Origin: Arthrospiribacter ruber
GTDB taxonomy: Bacteria; Bacteroidota; Bacteroidia; Cytophagales; Cyclobacteriaceae
Assembly (NCBI RefSeq): GCF_019343195.1
Contig: NZ_RPHB01000007.1
Location: forward strand, 186,001 to 250,000
DNA: 64,000 bases
Reading direction: 5' to 3'
The notes beneath the pieces are model-generated. The model saw only the letters and a list, made by a program, of their open reading frames with translations, was not told the DNA's origin and did no database searches. Position 1 is the first letter of the stretch, and each line of letters starts with the position of its first letter. The position numbers and the translations under genes were made by a program. Below, piece by piece: positions 60,010 to 64,000 of this stretch.

Positions 60010-61542
60010 ATGAAAGCCATTCTTTGCACCACATACGGAGGTCCTGAGCTGTTGAAATATACCGAAACCTCTGACCCTCAAATCGGAGAGCAAGAGGTCC
60101 TGATTCAAGTGGCAGCATGCGCTGTCAACTACCCCGATGTATTGATCATTCAGAATAAGTATCAGTTTAAACCAGAACTTCCTTTTTCCCCTGGAGGTGA
60201 GGTTTCCGGAATTGTCCTAAAAGTAGGAACAGCTGTGAAGCACCTGAAGGAAGGTCAAAAAGTGCTTGCCCTTTGTGGCTGGGGTGGTTTTGCAGAAAAA
60301 GTCAAAGTGGAAGCAAACCGGGTATTTCCCGTACCACCACAAATGGACTTTATCACAGCGGCCTCTACATTGTACACTTTTGGTACTTCATATTATGCAC
60401 TAAAAAATCGTGCACAAATTAAATCAGGGGAAACACTTCTGGTTCTAGGGGCATCGGGAGGCGTTGGATTAGCTGCTGTAGAGTTAGGCAAATTAATGGG
60501 CGCTAAAGTGATAGCGGCGGCTTCCAGGGCAGAAAAACTAGCCATTTGTAAAGAAAAAGGAGCAGATGTTTTAATCAATTATGAGGAAGAAGACCTAAAG
60601 GAAAAAGTCAAATCACTGACAGATGGCAAAGGGGTAGATGTCGTATTAGACGTGGTCGGAGACAAATATGCGGAGCCTGCCCTTCGCAGTATGGCCTGGA
60701 AGGGAAGATACCTTGTGGTTGGCTTTGCAGCTGGAGAAATCCCGAAACTCCCCTTCAACTTGGCCCTGTTGAAAGGCTGTGCCGTGATGGGTGTATTTTG
60801 GGGAAGGTTTTCTTCAGAAGAACCTAAAGAGGCGCAGCAAAATCTGATGGAATTGGTAAGCTATATTCAGAAAGGTAAAATCAAGCAGCACATTTTTAAG
60901 ACTTATTCCCTTAAAGATTCTCCATCGGCATTGGCCGACATGATGGAAAGGAAAGTCATCGGAAAGGCCGTAGTGGTGGTCAATGAAGGCTTATTGGCAA
61001 AAGACAAGGAAAAAAGTACCCAAAAAGCCGAAGAAGTTGCCAAAGAAAACGGTCAACAAGACTCAGCCCATCAAGAGACTAAGCCGATAAAAATCAAGAA
61101 GGCAAGTGATCTACAAAAACTGATTGGTAAAGCGCTGGGAAAAAGCAGGGCAGTCACCGTGAGTCAGGATTTGATTCAAAAATTTGCAGAAACCACCCAA
61201 GACCTACAGTGGATACACACCGATGTGGAAAAAGCAGCCCTCCTGCTTCCTGAAGGAAAAAATCTGGCCCATGGCTACCTCACATTATCTTTGATCCCAC
61301 ATTTACTTTATGAGCTGCTTCCATTGGACGGATTGGAAATGGCTCTGAATTATGGAACTGAAAAAGTCCGCTTCCCGGCACCCGTACATTCAGGTGATCA
61401 AATTCATCTGGAGGCATCAGTTTTAAAAATCGAACAGGGTCAGGAGGGTACAGCAAAATTGTTTTTGCAGGCTCAATTATTTTCCAATCGATTCGAAAAG
61501 CCGGTTTGTGTAGCTGAGATGATCAGCCTTTTAAGGTTTTGA
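60010..61542 (+). CDS. MDR quinone oxidoreductase fused to MaoC-like hydratase
   Basis: 510 residues from the ATG at 60010; the frame runs back to 59893 without a good start. Residues 1-~325 are a zinc-less medium-chain dehydrogenase of the quinone oxidoreductase type: MKAILCTTYGGPELLKYTE, PFSPGGEVSGIV and the NADPH fold VLGASGGVGLAAVELGKLMGA. A charged linker (~326-370, KDKEKSTQKAEEVAKENGQQ) leads to a hot-dog MaoC-like domain (~375-510) with the hydratase dyad in TTQDLQWIHTD (Asp and His spaced as in R-enoyl-CoA hydratases) and HGYLTLSLIPHLL. It may act on an enoyl-CoA or related acyl substrate; the pairing is uncommon. Confidence 0.88.
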   Translation: MKAILCTTYGGPELLKYTETSDPQIGEQEVLIQVAACAVNYPDVLIIQNKYQFKPELPFSPGGEVSGIVLKVGTAVKHLKEGQKVLALCGWGGFAEKVKVEANRVFPVPPQMDFITAASTLYTFGTSYYALKNRAQIKSGETLLVLGASGGVGLAAVELGKLMGAKVIAAASRAEKLAICKEKGADVLINYEEEDLKEKVKSLTDGKGVDVVLDVVGDKYAEPALRSMAWKGRYLVVGFAAGEIPKLPFNLALLKGCAVMGVFWGRFSSEEPKEAQQNLMELVSYIQKGKIKQHIFKTYSLKDSPSALADMMERKVIGKAVVVVNEGLLAKDKEKSTQKAEEVAKENGQQDSAHQETKPIKIKKASDLQKLIGKALGKSRAVTVSQDLIQKFAETTQDLQWIHTDVEKAALLLPEGKNLAHGYLTLSLIPHLLYELLPLDGLEMALNYGTEKVRFPAPVHSGDQIHLEASVLKIEQGQEGTAKLFLQAQLFSNRFEKPVCVAEMISLLRF

Positions 61543-61571
61543 TTTTCCTTCCTGAAATAAAGAATAGTCAA

Positions 61572-61633
61572 ATACCCTGATAAATTTTCACTTAATCGCC
61601 AAAAAGTGGAAAAATATACCCTGTAATGGGTAT
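61572..61633 (+). promoter_or_regulatory. Possible operator upstream of LytTR regulator
   Basis: ATACCC, 6 nt, GGGTAT (61616-61633) is a perfect dyad, and ATACCCTGATAA (from 61572) is a related half-site. They lie 83-144 nt before the ATG at 61716. A role in autoregulation is a guess. Confidence 0.3.
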
Positions 61634-61715
61634 TTCGAGTTAGAGAAATAGCTGTTAATTTTACTTATCATCCATTGGCTGCTCACCCCAGCCCTTATTC
61701 AAAAGTGCCACAGCT

Positions 61716-62429
61716 ATGTACACAGTAATCATAATTGACGATGAACCACATGCACAGGAATCTCTTGTCCTTTTGCTGGCGAAGTATTTTGAAGGTAAAT
61801 TCCTGGTATTAAAAAAGTGCGCATCAGTAGATGAAGCGATACCTTACCTTCAGGAAGAAGAGCCGGATCTTGTATTTTTGGATATTCAGATGCCAAGAAA
61901 ATCGGGATTTGCACTGTTGGAGCTGTTTCAGGACAGGGGTTTTGATGTGATTTTTACTACCGCCCATAAGGATTATGCCATAGAAGCCTTCAAACACAGG
62001 GCATTTGATTACTTATTGAAGCCTATTGACATTGCAGAATTTCAAAAAACCTTGTTCAGATACCTCAGTTTCAAAGAAGAAGACAATTCATTGATTGCAA
62101 AAGGAAGAAGACTTGAAATCAGCGCTTTTTCTATGGATGGGAACTTGGAGTTTGTCCACCATGATGAAATTTACTATTGCCAATCAGATAAAAACTACAC
62201 CAGAGTTTTTATCTCTAATCGCACTGAACCTTTGTTTGTTTCGAAACCCTTGAGTTACTTTGGACGAAAGCTTTCAAAAGAAAAGTTTGTCCGTATCCAT
62301 CAATCCTTTCTTGTCAATATCAGCAAAATTAAAAGATATGACCGGGGCTCAGGTCAGCTGTATCTGGTCAATGGTGATGAAATACCTGTCTCAATACGCC
62401 GGAGGAGTGAAATCCAAAAGTTTGCGTAG
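61716..62429 (+). CDS. LytTR family response regulator
   Basis: 237 residues. The receiver domain has DDE (8-10), phospho-acceptor D56 in LVFLDIQMP and K102 in YLLKPID. The LytTR domain (~130-237) has DEIYYCQSDKNYTRVFI, VRIHQSFLVNISKI and IPVSIRRRSEIQKF. The sensor gene starts inside its last codons, so the two form an overlapping pair. It should control genes in response to that sensor. Confidence 0.95.
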   Translation: MYTVIIIDDEPHAQESLVLLLAKYFEGKFLVLKKCASVDEAIPYLQEEEPDLVFLDIQMPRKSGFALLELFQDRGFDVIFTTAHKDYAIEAFKHRAFDYLLKPIDIAEFQKTLFRYLSFKEEDNSLIAKGRRLEISAFSMDGNLEFVHHDEIYYCQSDKNYTRVFISNRTEPLFVSKPLSYFGRKLSKEKFVRIHQSFLVNISKIKRYDRGSGQLYLVNGDEIPVSIRRRSEIQKFA

Positions 62430-64000
62430 TTTTATATTTACCTTTTTATTTAGTACACATTTTATTTGTGCACAACAGTATCCGGTGCGCCAATACAGCA
62501 CTGTAGAAGGTTTGCCCAACAATGCGGTGAGGGCACTGCATGTAGATTCTAGAGGTCTCCTTTGGATAGGTACGGAAAATGGCCTCTCCAAAATGGAAAA
62601 TGGTACTTTTCGGAATTTTTTTGAATCAGATGGACTAGCATTCAACAGTGTCTGGGCGATTGGGGAAGACCATTTAAATCAAATGTGGTTTGGGAGCTAT
62701 GGTGGCGGACTGACCATGTTTGATGGAAGGAGCTTCCACATTTTCAATACCGAAAATGGCCTTATTGACGATCGCATTAGACACCTGTACTCCTATCAGG
62801 ATAAAATGCTGGTAGGTACGGAAAACGGTATTTCCATTATTCATGTAGAAAACGGAAAAGTAGAGTCACTGCCGGAAACCCAAAGAGACGCAGCAAGAAA
62901 TTACACCTCAGGATTTTTTGAATCCACTGGGAGACTGTTTTATACCACATACAGGCATGGGGTTTACGAAATCATTTTTCACCCATCTGGAACCACTGTA
63001 AAAAAAATACATGATCATGCGCCTATTTATGCCCTAGGGCATTTGAATGATAAAATTTTTACTTCCAACAAGGGACATGTGGATGTATTTGAAGTTGAAA
63101 AGTTTATTGCTGCAAACCCAAAACAAGAAGGGGCCTTTGGTCAGTCTGTAGTTTGGTCATACATCCCCGGTCCAGAGCAAACGGTCTTTGGTACCGCTTG
63201 GGGCATTTATCAGCAAGATGGAGGCCTTTTTGTAATTTCAGAGAATAACATGAAATCCTTTAAGAGGCATACCAATCTGGAATCAAGAAATTTTATCTCC
63301 GGAGTGTATGATCAGGAAACCCAATCCCTTTTCGTCGGTACCACAGACAAAGGACTTTTCAAAATAACGCTCAATGAAAGTGTCCTCTTTTCAGGAGAAA
63401 GACCTTCCGAGACCAAAGGTTTTGCAGGATCAGACAAGTTGGAAGCCATACTATATGAAGATGGTTTATCACTTGTGGAGTCCGGTAAGTTTTTGAAAAA
63501 TTCCAATTTTAAAGAAGCCCAAGAATCATTTTTAAAAAAGCTGAAATATCCCTTGCCAAAGCATGAAGAAGATTTTTTTGAACTGAATTATGATATGGAA
63601 GCAGATGACATGGTTTTTTATTCTTTGCTAGAAAATAATTCCTTGCTTTGGGTCAATACCAATATCGGGATATTTGGAATATCAAAAGAGGGTGAATTCA
63701 TAGAATATGTCCCCATTCACAGCTATGTAATAGGGTTTAACCCAGAAAATGAACTTATCACCAATCACCCTTATGGAGGCTTAAGGATTTTTGATGACTT
63801 AAAGCACTTCAGGCACAGGTATTTTGCTCCCGAAGATCCCCTAACTCCAACACAGTTGGCAGGAATTATCCAATCAGATACTGTCAGTTATTTCGCATCC
63901 GTCTTTTCAGGACTCTATTCCTATTCCAGACAAACTGGGTTCAGGTCATTTTTGGATGAAGGAACATGGGAGGAAAAGAAATTTAAAACCATTCACCGGG
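62407..64000 (+). CDS. Two-component regulator propeller sensor (3' truncated)
   Basis: The frame is open from 62407 to the window end, 531 codons. The start is a GTG after GGAGGA, giving the signal peptide MKSKSLRSFIFTFLFSTHFICAQ and a 23-nt overlap with the regulator gene; an ATG at 62377 is possible. Immediately after the signal come RQYSTVEGLPNNAVRALHVDSRGLLWIGTENGLSKME and GEDHLNQMWFGSYGGGLTMFDG, typical regulator-propeller blades; more blades follow. The missing C-terminus is expected to carry a Y_Y_Y domain, one helix and a LytS-type kinase. It should sense a ligand in the periplasm, often a polysaccharide fragment in relatives. Confidence 0.85.
   Translation, partial: MKSKSLRSFIFTFLFSTHFICAQQYPVRQYSTVEGLPNNAVRALHVDSRGLLWIGTENGLSKMENGTFRNFFESDGLAFNSVWAIGEDHLNQMWFGSYGGGLTMFDGRSFHIFNTENGLIDDRIRHLYSYQDKMLVGTENGISIIHVENGKVESLPETQRDAARNYTSGFFESTGRLFYTTYRHGVYEIIFHPSGTTVKKIHDHAPIYALGHLNDKIFTSNKGHVDVFEVEKFIAANPKQEGAFGQSVVWSYIPGPEQTVFGTAWGIYQQDGGLFVISENNMKSFKRHTNLESRNFISGVYDQETQSLFVGTTDKGLFKITLNESVLFSGERPSETKGFAGSDKLEAILYEDGLSLVESGKFLKNSNFKEAQESFLKKLKYPLPKHEEDFFELNYDMEADDMVFYSLLENNSLLWVNTNIGIFGISKEGEFIEYVPIHSYVIGFNPENELITNHPYGGLRIFDDLKHFRHRYFAPEDPLTPTQLAGIIQSDTVSYFASVFSGLYSYSRQTGFRSFLDEGTWEEKKFKTIHR

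Noticed and set aside
1-64000. tRNA or rRNA genes
   Set aside because: No cloverleaf with a TTCRA loop and CCA-like end, and no rRNA segment, was recognised while reading the spacers.

Overview
The window is chromosomal DNA from a Bacteroidota bacterium, most likely Cytophagales and close to Cyclobacteriaceae (Algoriphagus/Belliella-like). The evidence is a MurF-Alr fusion, a single-chain SecDF, the gliding/T9SS lipoprotein GldD, type 9 secretion (T9SS) C-terminal sorting domains, LytTR regulators paired with LytS-type kinases, a DUF5916 protein, and Bacteroidota promoters with a -7 box TAnnTTTG. The genus is an inference. No rRNA, tRNA, CRISPR array, prophage, transposase or restriction system was seen.

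Layout. 1-8247: three consecutive + strand genes for very large or glycine-rich surface proteins that share a ~190-residue C-terminal module (Fn3-like domain plus T9SS sorting signal); the first is cut by the window edge and the second has a probable frameshift in its signal peptide. 8333-16809: a minus-strand block with an NTF2-like protein, a prolyl oligopeptidase lipoprotein, SerS, MurF-Alr, a flippase-like membrane protein and ScpA. 16995-21010: Dxs, an alpha/beta hydrolase and an AI-2E family permease. 21477-24414: a tight four-gene operon (beta-barrel-like protein, DUF2846-like protein, LytS-type kinase, LytTR regulator). 24631-33676: a double-VOC lipoprotein, cryptochrome-DASH, a YdjC-type deacetylase, lipoproteins and a six-hairpin glycosidase. 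33753-40913: DUF5916 protein, YjbQ, RadA and PolA. 41136-46390: small envelope proteins, RdgB, uridine kinase and SecDF. 46692-50132: a five-gene locus of two paralogous multi-pass membrane proteins flanking a small soluble protein with a CPPDC tail, followed by a NarL-type two-component pair. 51133-61542: nitroreductase, secreted DinB-like protein, GldD, a sodium:solute symporter divergent from a NahK-like kinase, DsbD, an M20 dipeptidase and an unusual MDR-MaoC fusion. 61716-64000: a LytTR regulator overlapping a propeller sensor that runs off the window.

The gene content is mostly housekeeping plus envelope biology: cell-wall precursor synthesis, Sec export and periplasmic disulfide reduction, gliding/T9SS with three probable T9SS cargo proteins, and three separate two-component systems. 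The best candidate for an undescribed system is the membrane/soluble/membrane/kinase/regulator locus at 46692-50132.

The intergenic DNA carries several dispersed repeat families: a GATATT-rich family (8792-8979, 28301-28548, 28897-28935, 46459-46500, 56129-56155), a family with AACCTGCCAGGTT cores that sits just 3' of genes (21332-21472, 33672-33755, 41470-41585), and REP-like palindromes. Several genes have a TAnnTTTG box ending only 5-8 nt before the start codon, which suggests leaderless or nearly leaderless mRNAs. All functional calls come from reading motifs; no database search was run.
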